This document shows, piece after piece, positions 48,748 through 57,800 of a stretch of DNA of 64,000 bases. The position numbers and the translations under genes were made by a program. The notes under the pieces are model-generated. The model ran no database searches and was not told where the DNA came from. It saw only the letters and a program-made list of their open reading frames with translations. Every line of letters begins with the position of its first letter. The first letter of the stretch is position 1. Location: contig CM041777.1 in assembly GCA_023374045.1 (NCBI GenBank), forward strand, positions 90,700,300-90,764,299, given 5' to 3'. This DNA comes from Limonium bicolor (lineage: Eukaryota > Streptophyta > Magnoliopsida > Caryophyllales > Plumbaginaceae).

Positions 48748-50050
48748 TTGTCTGAAATCTGTGATAACCGACTAGTGTACCCTGACACAATCGAAATGGT
48801 AGCAGCTCTGGATAAGATAAAATCATATACCAAACCACGCTACCCACCACCAGAACCATTAGAGCTATCTACCCAGAAGTTACCACCATCCATTGAACAA
48901 CCCCCTCTCGTAGAAATGAAACAATTGCCATCACATCTGAAGTATGTTTACCTTTCTGATTTTTGTACTTTGCCTGTTATTATTTCTTCATCCCTAACAA
49001 GTACACAGGAAGAACAGCTTGTGAAGATCCTACAGAGCCACAAGAAGGCAATAGGCTGGTCCATCTCGGACATCAAAGGTATCAACCCCCATTTCTGCAC
49101 ACATCACATATACATGGAAGATACCTACAAGCCTTTAGTCCAACCACAGAGAAGGCTGAATCCCAACATGAAAGAAGTAGTAAAGAAAGAAGTGCTCAAA
49201 CTTCTCGATGCCGGGATAATCTACTCCATCTCCGACAGCAAATGGGTGAGCCCCGTTCAAGTGGTCCCGAAAAAAGGAGGTCTCACTGTGGTCCCCAACG
49301 ACAAAGGTGATCTAATTCCTCAGAGAACCACGACGGGATGGAGAGTCTGCATCGATTACAGGAAACTGAACAGCGCAACGCGGAAGGACCACTTCCCTTT
49401 ACCTTTCATTGATCAGATGCTGGAAAGATTGGCCGGGCAAGATTACTACTGCTTCCTGGATGGCTATTCAGGATACTTCCAAATACCCATTGCCTCTGAA
49501 GACCAAGACAAAACCACATTCACATGCCCGTACGGGACATTTGCATATAATCGGATGCCTTTTGGTCTATGCAATGCCCCAGCCACATTCCAAAGATGCA
49601 TGATGGCAATCTTCAGCGACTATCTTGAGAAAAGCATCGAAGTCTTCATGGACGACTTCTCTGTCTTTGGTCCACTTCGAATCATGTCTAAATAATCTGG
49701 ACGCTATCCTCAACCGATGTGAAGAAACTAACCTTGTGCTTAACTGGGAAAAATGCCATTTCATGGTTAAAGAAGGAATAGTTCTTGGGCATAAAATATC
49801 TTCAAAGGGCATTGAAGTTGACAAAGCCAAGGTCGAAGTTATTGAAAAATTACCACCACCATCGACGGTAAAAGACATCAGAAGTTTCCTTGGCCATGCT
49901 GGGTTCTATAGAAGGTTTATCAAGGATTTCTCCAAAATTTCAAAACCTCTATGTGAACTCCTAGCTAAAGACGTCAAGTTCGACTTCACCGACAAATGCC
50001 TACAAGCCTTCAACACACTGAAAGAATGCCTCATCTCCGCCCCATTGTGA
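48748..50050 (+). pseudogene. Reverse transcriptase of family A
   Basis: 48748-49695 carries all RT motifs to the catalytic FMDDFSVFG (ATG of the MDD at 49648). A two-base deletion just after it (GGTCACACTTT to GGTCCACTT, near 49671) shifts the frame; the thumb/connection part continues at 49625-50050 (LNWEKCHFMVKEG, GHKISSKGIEVDKAK, IRSFLGHAGFYRRFIKDFSK). A C lost from a five-C run near 50043 shifts it again. The gene type is certain; the protein would be truncated. Confidence 0.9.
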
Positions 50051-50499
50051 TATCACCAGACTGGAGCCTTCCATTCGAAATTATGTGCGACGCCAGCGAC
50101 TATGCCGTGGGTGCCGCTTTATGCCAAAAGAAGGAGAAGATCTTGAGAACCATCTACTATGCAAGTAGAACCCTCAACGACGCTCAGAAGAATTATTCAA
50201 CTACTGAGAAGGAACTTCTAGCAGTAGTCTTTGCTCTGGATAAATTCCGATCATATCTCTTGGGAAGCAAAGTCATAATTCATACCGATCACTCTGCTCT
50301 GAGGTATCTATTTGCCAAAGAAGATGCCAAACCCCGACTCCTCCGGTGGATACTCCTACTACAAGAATTTGAGATTGAAATCAGAGACAAGCCAGGAGTG
50401 CAGAATGTAGTAGCAGACCACCTATCTCGCATAGAGGCACCAAGTGATGGCACTTCCATCAATGAATTCTTCCCAGATGAGTGCGTTTTTGATTGGTGA
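50041..50499 (+). pseudogene. RNase H of family A pol
   Basis: Gypsy-type RNase [14 protein letters not shown] (first catalytic Asp), [21 protein letters not shown] (catalytic Glu) and [11 protein letters not shown] (third Asp), then [18 protein letters not shown] and VADHLSR. The frame ends at DECVFDW because of a shift near 50490. It would remove the RNA strand during reverse transcription. Confidence 0.9.
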
Positions 50500-51792
50500 C
50501 ACCGGTGAACCATGGTACGCTGACATGGCCAACTACCTGGCACGAGGAGTAATACCACATGGGCTAACCTACCAACAGAAAAAGAAGTTCTTTTCATGTG
50601 AAACATTATTACTGGGAGGACCCTCTCCTTTTCAAGGTTTGTGCAGACGGGATGGTGAGACGATGTGTGCCCCGAGATGAAATCCAAAATTCTACGACAT
50701 TGTCACTCTCTTGAAGCAGGAGGACATCATGGGCCAGCTCGAACAGCGGCTAAGGTACTTCAATCAGGTTTTTTCTGGAAAACCTTACATAAAGACTGTC
50801 ATTCCTTTGTAGCCTCCTGCGATGAGTGCCAAAGACTTGGGAACACCTCCAGAAACACGAAATGCCTCTCAACATCATACTCGAGGTGAACCTTTCGACG
50901 TGTGGGGCATTGACTTCATGGGTCCCTTTCCTTCGTCTTGTTCAAACCTTTTCATCTTGGTGGCAGTCGACTATGTCACTAAATGGGTGGAAGCTATCGC
51001 CTCTCCCACAAATGATGCAAAGGTAGTACTCAGGTTCTTGAAGAGGAACATATTTACACGATTAGTCCCACGTGCTATAATCAGTGACCAAGGATCCCAC
51101 TTCTGCAATAAGCAGTTCACAGCCTTGATGACCAAATATGGAGTGAGACATAAGGTAGCCTTGCCTTATCACCCTCAAACAAATGGCCAGGCTGAAGTCT
51201 CTAACCGAGAATTGAAGTGGATCCTACAAAAGACAGTTAATTCTTCAAGGAAAGATTGGTCCCTGAAGCTGGATGATGCACTCTGGGCGTATAGAACAGC
51301 TTACAAGACGCCCATCGGCATGTCCCCATATCGACTAGTCTTCGGCAAAGCTTGTCATTTACCAGTCGAGCTCGTGCACAAATCATTCTGGGCCGTGAAA
51401 GCCCTCAACTTTGATCTTCTGAGAGCAGGTGACAAAAGGAAATTCCAGCTCACTGAATTAGAAGAATTTCGAGAGGATGCCTATGAAAATAACCGAATCT
51501 ACAAAGAGAAAGCCAAGAAGTGGCATGACAAGATGATCCTTAAAAGGGAGTTCCATGAGGGAGATTTGGTTCTGTTGTACAATTCCAGGTTAAGCTATTT
51601 CCTGGTAAACTCAAATCCTATTGGGCTGGACCATTTACTGTCTCCAAGGTCACCCCATATGGATCCGTTGAGTTGGTGGATTCTAAAAAACAAACTTTCA
51701 TGGTCAATGGATCAAGACTAAAGCATTACCAGGGTGGTAATCTCGAGACAGTGGATGCTCGTACAATAAACCTACAAGATCCTCTGATTTGA
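50500..51792 (+). pseudogene. Integrase of family A pol
   Basis: The N-terminal HHCC zinc domain is at 50690-50830 ([12 protein letters not shown] and CDECQR), after at least two frame changes in 50500-50690. The catalytic core is at 50822-51600: [11 protein letters not shown] (D), [10 protein letters not shown] (D) and [15 protein letters not shown] (E) form the DDE triad. The C-terminal part runs [25 protein letters not shown]; a further indel near 51590 moves the tail ([15 protein letters not shown]...) to another frame that stops at 51790-51792. No chromodomain is seen, as expected for Athila. Confidence 0.9.
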
Positions 51793-53007
51793 GTACGCTT
51801 CAAAGCGTCTAGCCAAAGACGTTAAAGAAGGGCAGCTTTCCGGGAGGCAACCCGGACGAACTTATCTTTTTATGCTTTTATGCTTTTAATTTCAGGTTCC
51901 TTTAAATTTTGTTTTTGCTAACTCTTAACCCCGTTTGTAGTTTGGTTGCTTCTAGTGTCTTATGCAGGTGCAATTTCATGTCTACACCGCAACCAAGCTA
52001 CGCTACTTGAGGCTGAAGCTCAAGTGTGGGGGAACTCCTATAACGCTAGCAAAAATAATCTCAGGGGAGTACCAGTTTCTTTAATTATGCTTTTATTTAA
52101 ATAAAATCTGCAGAGGAGAGTTTATGTGCTTAAATGATTATACGTGAGCTTTGTTCTCTCTATTTTATCTACTTACCGAAAAGGTCTTCTGAAACTTTCC
52201 CTTGTTTTTCTGGTGAACAATGTGGACATTGTTCAAATTAAGTGTGGGGGAGTGTGCCTTTTCGGTGACATTTTATGCTAAAATGCTTAATCTCTCTGCT
52301 TATCCTGCGTTTGTTCAAATTCAATATCATGGACCCTTTATGTGTGGGTTCTCTTTAAGAATAAATATTGTTATGAATTGTAGGATAAATGGTATAAATG
52401 GTACAAATTCAAAAATTTTAAAATTTTGATTACTTTTGAGGAGCATTTTTATGCGGTGTGACCAAATGATCTGAAATGGTTGGATTTTTATTACTCAGGG
52501 GTTCCTTCTGTCTTCTTTCTTAGGGATTGCTAAGGGGTGCTTCTCTGTCAAAAAGAAAAAAAAATAAATAAGGGACTTGTGAGACACCATTGGTAACCAA
52601 CAAAAAGAGAATTGAGTGTTCTTAAATACGAAGGCTTAATGCCTGCATATTATCTTCTCTTCTCTTATGCAAAAGTAAAACAAATGCATAATTCTATTTT
52701 CCTTTTGTTTTCTCCTCAATGCCCATTCTTGAGAGAAGTTGGCCATGGTAAAAGTTCTCAAAGTCACCTTAAACAAGAAGCATTGAAGTACTCCGGATCA
52801 TACCCCGAAACTCTAATTTTTATTTTTACCCTGAGTACACCTATGCCACCAGTAGGTGATGGATCACACTCCTCTTAAAAGTTTAAGATCATGTACTATT
52901 GACTTCTTTATCCTACCCTTCATAATAGTATTTATTATATTGAGCATTCCCTACTTTATGGGTACATGGTTTTGCTTGAGGACAAGCAAAAGGTAAGTGT
53001 GGGGGTG
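51793..53007 (+). other. 3' non-coding region of family A element
   Basis: In Athila relatives this interval often carries an envelope-like ORF; here the longest frames are under 90 codons with no transmembrane or signal pattern I trust. It contains three AAGTGTGGGGG sequences (52022-52032, 52240-52250 and 52995-53005), the last being the polypurine tract. Confidence 0.6.
52990..53007 (+). promoter_or_regulatory. Polypurine tract of family A element
   Basis: AAGGTAAGTGTGGGGGTG directly abuts the 3' LTR start (TGATAAG at 53008). Confidence 0.8.
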
Positions 53008-53324
53008 TGATAAGTATCCAAATGAGCATGTTTTATAGGTGTATTTCATATATATTATTAGCACTTTTCTTGCTCATTTCTCCACTTATCTTAGCTTTTC
53101 TCTAGTTTATGTTTTATTGGTTGTCTTACAGATTTATCGGTTAAACATGAGAAAAAGCCAAGCTAGAAGCAAAGAACATGAAGAGACGAACGCATAGCCG
53201 CAGACGGTTCAGAAAACGGAGTCAGAACGAAGATTTTAGAAGGTTTTGAAGTCATGTCCTAGCTTGGTTAAAACCTTCAAAGCTAGGACAACATATGAAG
53301 AAACTGTCGGCTGATTTCAACACA

Positions 53325-53562
53325 TGATCCGGGACTTGTTCCAAGACTTAAGTCCCGGACCACAACAGTTGAGAAACCAACGGCTGAAACAAGTATATGG
53401 TCCGGGACCTAACCATCCCAAGTCCCGGACCAATGAATGAACCGGGCGTTAGAAGAGACTTCCGGGACCTATCCTTGCCCAAGTCCCGGACCACACGATG
53501 TTAAACCGAGAGATTTGCTTGCATTTGGTCCGGGACCTTACTCTTGGCCAAGTCCCGGACCA
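53325..53562 (+). repeat. 38-nt GGTCCGGGAC palindrome array, four units with small deletions
   Basis: Units at 53325-53362, 53398-53432, about 53459-53493 and 53526-53562. Three are 35-37 nt because bases are missing from loops or outer arms. The 3' arm CAAGTCCCGGACCA is retained in three of the four units. Confidence 0.82.
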
Positions 53563-53763
53563 AACCAAGCAATGATTGGCGGATTCCAGGCAGAAAGGAG
53601 ACGCGCCTGTCTTCTTCTTCTTCTCGCCGTTCTGCAAATGGATTCTGTTATCCATCTACTCCGCCGCACCGCCTACCTTAAATCACTCCACTCTCTGTCC
53701 CCTGCATTAAATGAAGCACTCAGACTGCAATCAATTCTCTACGGATCTGCCTCCTCAATTCTC

Positions 53764-53770
53764 TATATAA
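53764..53770 (+). promoter_or_regulatory. LTR TATA box (3' LTR)
   Basis: TATATAA in CTCTATATAAACCCAAC; it could drive read-through into 54739 and beyond. Confidence 0.6.
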
Positions 53771-54738
53771 ACCCAACACCATTACTGCAAAATAGAACGT
53801 ACGACCAGAGGCTGAAGAAATCACAAACAGCTCCACACTCTTCTCTTCCATTAATTCCTCCCGTATCACCACACTTCTCCATCTTTTATTTATTTTTACC
53901 ATTTCACCTCATTCACGTACGTACTCAAACAGAAGCAGTAATTACAAAGAGAGAAAAGAGGCAGGCGAGTGCAGACCCGTTATTCGCAGGCAGTTCCTGA
54001 ATAATGAATATTTCAGTCTCTACTCTGTTTTTATTTCTGTCAATGTCTGAGTAATCTCATAAATTGTGCTTAGGATGGGTGTTTAACCCAAAATAACTCA
54101 GCGTATTTAAATACCGAGTTTGCTTATAAATATTTGTTTTATCTCTCTCTTTATTAAATGTTCAAGAACTGATCATTTTTACTCATTTACGGTTTCTCTA
54201 ATTTCAATGATTTTGTAAAATTAGAGAATAGACCACAAAGAGAGACAAACGTTAGATATTATCTCCTTGATTAGCAGATAAAATCCATCGCTGTTATAAA
54301 AAGAATTCTCACTTAAAGCTAATTAATGATTTTAGACTTTTTCTGATTGTAAAAGTCTACTGAATTAATTAAGAGCTGTCCTTATCTATGATTTAGAAAG
54401 GCCACAAGATAAAATTCTTAACAGACAAATAAGAGCAAACTAGGATTATAATTATTATCTGAGTTATATTGGGCGATTTCACCTTCCTTAGCACATTTTC
54501 CATCCACTTAATTCACAACTGTTTTTACTGTTTTTATTATTTCTTTAATAATCCAACAACAAATCAAGCTTGCCTCCGGCTAAACCCCTTTTTACAGTTT
54601 TTATAATAACTACCTAAACTAGGATAATTGAACAATCTCCTTGTGGATACGACACTTGTTTTACTACTACGAATAGGTACACTTGCCTATTAGTTTGTTA
54701 TAAATCTATATTTATTATAGTGTAGTTTTATCCCAACA

Positions 54739-54743
54739 ACTGA
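54739..54743. repeat. Right target-site duplication (ACTGA)
   Basis: Pairs with ACGGA at 43936-43940, one mismatch. The homologous position in the complete family B element reads AGCTGGCTAAG, compatible with ACTGA as the original. Confidence 0.7.
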
Positions 54744-56340
54744 CTAAGGAGGTGTATCCAATAAAGGATTTAGAATCACAGGGTTTAGCATATAACGTTA
54801 GGACGGTTTACGTGTAAAACAATGGTTACAAACCAAGGGTATGCTTCCCTACTTTTATATTTAATTTACACTCATTTTGTGTATGTATTGGTTCAAACTC
54901 CTATATAACTTACACTCACTCTCAGTGTATGTATTAGTTCAAGCCTTTGGTATAACTGATATTACCTTTACTGTAAGTGTCAAGGGAAGTCATTCGTTAC
55001 CATGTTCATACTACAGTTTATATTACATATGTTTTAACCTTAGTCGGTTTACTGCGATCTTCTATTCGCATTCATAATTTGAGCTGTCATAGTAGACATA
55101 CGCTCGTATAGAACCATAAGGTTAGTATAGGACAATGTCTCAAATAGGGTAGGTATTTTAATGGTACTCAACCCTCTGAAATGTATTAATACCCTCAATG
55201 TTTTAGGTTTTACTCCCTCCAAATTATGTGTATATATATATACATTTGCTATTGCTAATTAGGTATTCTCCCCACTTTTAGAAAATATATATTCAAAATT
55301 TGTTCTCTCCCTTTATTAACTAGGAGTCCAGCACTGTTATATATTGGTACTAGTTGAGACTCTTGGTATTTGCTCAAGTATTTTAAAACCCGTGCTTATC
55401 CATTATGGATGTTTAGTTATATATTTTGAGATTTTGTTTCTCAATTGTCATATTTCAAGTTTCTCACTATCTTCTCTCGAAGTTTATAAGAGATTGTAAG
55501 ATTTTCTAGTCTCGCACTGAGCGGTAAGCTCGGTGCCTGGGTATCCCATAAAATTTCAGTGTTTGCTCTTTTCGTGAGCTCCTTTGACAGTTCCTGTAGT
55601 CCTAAGTATTTCGTATTATTAATGTATTCTTCTACCTGACATTTGCTCGTCATTTAGGCAGGTCATAATTTGTAGTTACTGTAAGTTTGGACAGTTGTTA
55701 ATGCCCTTCGGCAGTCCAAGTAAATATTAACTTACTATTCCTCACTGTACTATCTCACATACTGTATGCCAAGGTTAATCTCGGTTTAATATTTTAAATA
55801 CCCTTATCCCTATGGTACATTAATCTGGTTTCTCCACTATATATCAATACGTCTCCTAACTTTAAAATAATCTTGTTCGCCTTTTCATCCTCTTCTTATC
55901 ACCATATAAAGCTCAGCATCATCTCCCTGTGGAGGATGCTACAACTGGTATCCCAATCCTTATTCATACACATCGTATATAATTTAAGTTTTGATCCACT
56001 CTTATATCCTGGAATATAAATCCTCCAAGTTCTACATTCATTCATAATAGTTATTTGTTCATTTATAGTTAAATATTTCTTGTGTAGGATCATGTCGGGT
56101 CAAATTACTTGGCATTACACCTCGGGATATTCCCGACCTTCGCTCATAGGCTCAGGTGACCACGGTCTCATAGGTAAGGGAAAACAAATATCAAAGTATA
56201 CTATTAGGTGAGAGGTTACCTACAGTAGGTATCTCTAAATTGGTACTTACTAATCGCATATAAGTCTCATTGATTGATACTATAAACACATATTTATGCA
56301 TCATGCATTTAGTTTAGGTTCTAGGCTTACCGGTTTCGCG
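54744..56340. other. Unresolved junction between a plus family B and a minus family C element
   Basis: The first ~50 nt continue the family B leader. Somewhere before 56340 the sequence must become the region downstream of the minus-strand family C gag, but I find no LTR end or duplication marking the switch. No pol motif is visible on the minus strand after gag. Confidence 0.4.
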
Positions 56341-57453
56341 CTAAGCGCTAGCTTCAGCGCCTGAAGTTCCCACTGAGTACAGGGCATCTCTTTCTGGAAT
56401 TATCTCCTTTCCCTTCTGGATCTCGGATGAGGATGGCTGTCCTCCCGATCCTGTAGTATAAGTATTAGTCTGCGGCGCTTGACCTCCTCCGGGTCCGCCC
56501 GTTTCCACAGCCGGTGTTCTCTGCGAACCTCTAGCTCCTTTGTATACTCGACTCCCTAGATTAGAAAAACATTCATACTCTCTGTGACCTTCCTTTTTGC
56601 AATAACGGCACTCCACCTTTCTTCCCATGCAATCTACGCCTGGGTGATTCTTTCCACAGCGTTTACAGTAATAGCGTCGTCGGGTTGGCTTGTTGCCTCT
56701 AGGTGGTGCTGTTCTTAGTGGCTGAGCATCGATAGCTGGGCCGGTCAGACGAGGGACTTGCTCCTTCGTCTTCTGACCAAGGAAATCCTTCCACCCCTTC
56801 TTCCTTTCAAAGAATTTCTTCCTCTTCTTGCAGTAACTGCCAGAGGTTGCTCCATCATCATCTCCTTCAATACTCTTCCTTTTCTTTCTTCCTGCGTCAG
56901 AGTAGTCGACTTCTGGTATATAGTTTAACAAACTGGTGCACCTTGCGTAGAACTCGTCAACTGTTTGACTCCCTTGGATTAAGGTATTGATCTCCTGCCT
57001 TTTTCTCTGCTTTATGTGTTCGGGGTAAAATTTCTCCCGCAACACTTCTACAAACTCTGTCCATCCAAAGTTCGGTGTAGCTCTACGGTGGCCCTCAATA
57101 GTCCGCCACCAAATGTCAGCTGCGTCCTTCAGGTTGTATGCGGCGATGTCGACCTGTTGGTCGTCTGGAACTCGGACAGTCTTGAACGCCTTCTGGTGCT
57201 CTACAATGAACTTCTCCAGTGCGGCGGGGTCCGGTTCCCCTGAGTAAGTTGGTACTTCCGCGTCTGCAACGCTCTTCAACCAGTTGGTTTCTCCGGGCCG
57301 CGGCGGGTGGGGTATAGCTCCCGTAAATTGAACTCCTAGTTGCTGCGCGAAAGTTGCCATGGCTGCTGTTAGGTCTTGTACTTTTGGAACATCCGCCGGT
57401 GTCTCGCCATTGCGTTCACTGCTGTCTTTACGTGGTCCTTCTCTTGTCGACAT
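56341..57453 (-). CDS. Gag protein of family C element (370 aa), no pol seen
   Basis: Intact 370-codon ORF starting MSTREGPRKD, about 200 nt after the primer site. The N-terminal half has a Retrotrans_gag-type core: AALEKFIVEHQKAFKTV, AYNLKDAADIWWRTIEG, FVEVLREKFYPEHIKQRKRQ, TVDEFYARCTSLLNYIPEV. The core then stops short: the usual C-terminal helices of the domain are replaced by a K/R-rich basic stretch (about 190-225). Two zinc knuckles follow, CKRCGKNHPGVDC (CX2CX3HX4C) and CRYCKKEGHREYEC (CX2CX4HX4C), as in chromovirus Gag, then a G/S/T/Q-rich tail. It ends at TAG (56341-56343), and no protease or RT continues in any frame. It may be a gag-only (TR-GAG-like) non-autonomous element or the intact remnant of a longer one. 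Confidence 0.78.
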   Translation of the reverse strand: MSTREGPRKDSSERNGETPADVPKVQDLTAAMATFAQQLGVQFTGAIPHPPRPGETNWLKSVADAEVPTYSGEPDPAALEKFIVEHQKAFKTVRVPDDQQVDIAAYNLKDAADIWWRTIEGHRRATPNFGWTEFVEVLREKFYPEHIKQRKRQEINTLIQGSQTVDEFYARCTSLLNYIPEVDYSDAGRKKRKSIEGDDDGATSGSYCKKRKKFFERKKGWKDFLGQKTKEQVPRLTGPAIDAQPLRTAPPRGNKPTRRRYYCKRCGKNHPGVDCMGRKVECRYCKKEGHREYECFSNLGSRVYKGARGSQRTPAVETGGPGGGQAPQTNTYTTGSGGQPSSSEIQKGKEIIPERDALYSVGTSGAEASA

Positions 57454-57653
57454 CTACGATAGTATATTATTATTCCTACTCGGTTGCTACACCGTCAAAC
57501 ACAATCACAAAAATGTAAGAAAACTAAATACTAGCAATAAAGATATCCCTAGGGTTTTTCTTTCTAGGTCACGAATCCTCACAGACGTTTCCCGTACCCC
57601 AATATGCCTATGCTCATTGTTCTAGACTCAGTAACTTTCATTAGAGCGGAGTA

Positions 57654-57663
57654 TCTGATACCA
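57654..57663 (-). promoter_or_regulatory. Primer-binding site, initiator tRNA-Met
   Basis: Minus-strand TGGTATCAGA, a 10-nt match to the initiator tRNA-Met complement, five bases from the LTR end at 57669. Confidence 0.85.
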
Positions 57664-57770
57664 CTTTTTGTAACACCCCTAATCTTAAACCTGTAATGAC
57701 GTCATAACTCGTAGCATAATAAATAGCAAATCGCAGCGGAAAATAAAGCTATCTAACCTTGGTGTTACAC

Positions 57771-57800
57771 GCCGTCACTCACCCTTGTGAGTAACAAGGC
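57771..57800 (-). other. Conserved LTR-end hairpin
   Basis: In transcript sense: arm GTTACTCAC, loop AAGG, arm GTGAGTGAC, with outer GCC-TT and GGC. One pair is a U:G wobble. It lies 102 nt from the LTR end. Confidence 0.75.

Larger units (their letters stand above)
43941..54738 (+). mobile_element. Athila-like element, complete structure, 10.8 kb
   Basis: Order: 5' LTR, tRNA-Asp primer site, leader, gag-PR, RT, RNase H, integrase, 1.2-kb 3' non-coding region, polypurine tract, 3' LTR. The flanks are ACGGA and ACTGA; the undisturbed family B copy supports ACTGA as the target, so the left duplication has one substitution. Pol is broken by several small deletions, so the copy cannot encode its own enzymes. 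No envelope-like ORF is present after integrase. Confidence 0.92.
53008..54738 (+). repeat. 3' LTR of plus-strand family A element (1731 bp)
   Basis: TGATAAGTATC...TATCCCAACA. Pairs with 43941-45740. The differences are concentrated in the U3 palindrome region and the stretch before the TATA box (53764-53770), where many 1-20 nt gaps occur; the U5 half is far more similar. Confidence 0.93.

Noticed and set aside
51793..53007. Envelope-like ORF expected after Athila integrase
   Set aside because: No frame over 90 codons and no convincing signal or membrane segment in this copy.
54744..56340. Minus-strand pol after the family C gag
   Set aside because: No protease, RT, RNase H or integrase motif seen in any frame; only short ORFs such as 55441-55653 without recognisable similarity.
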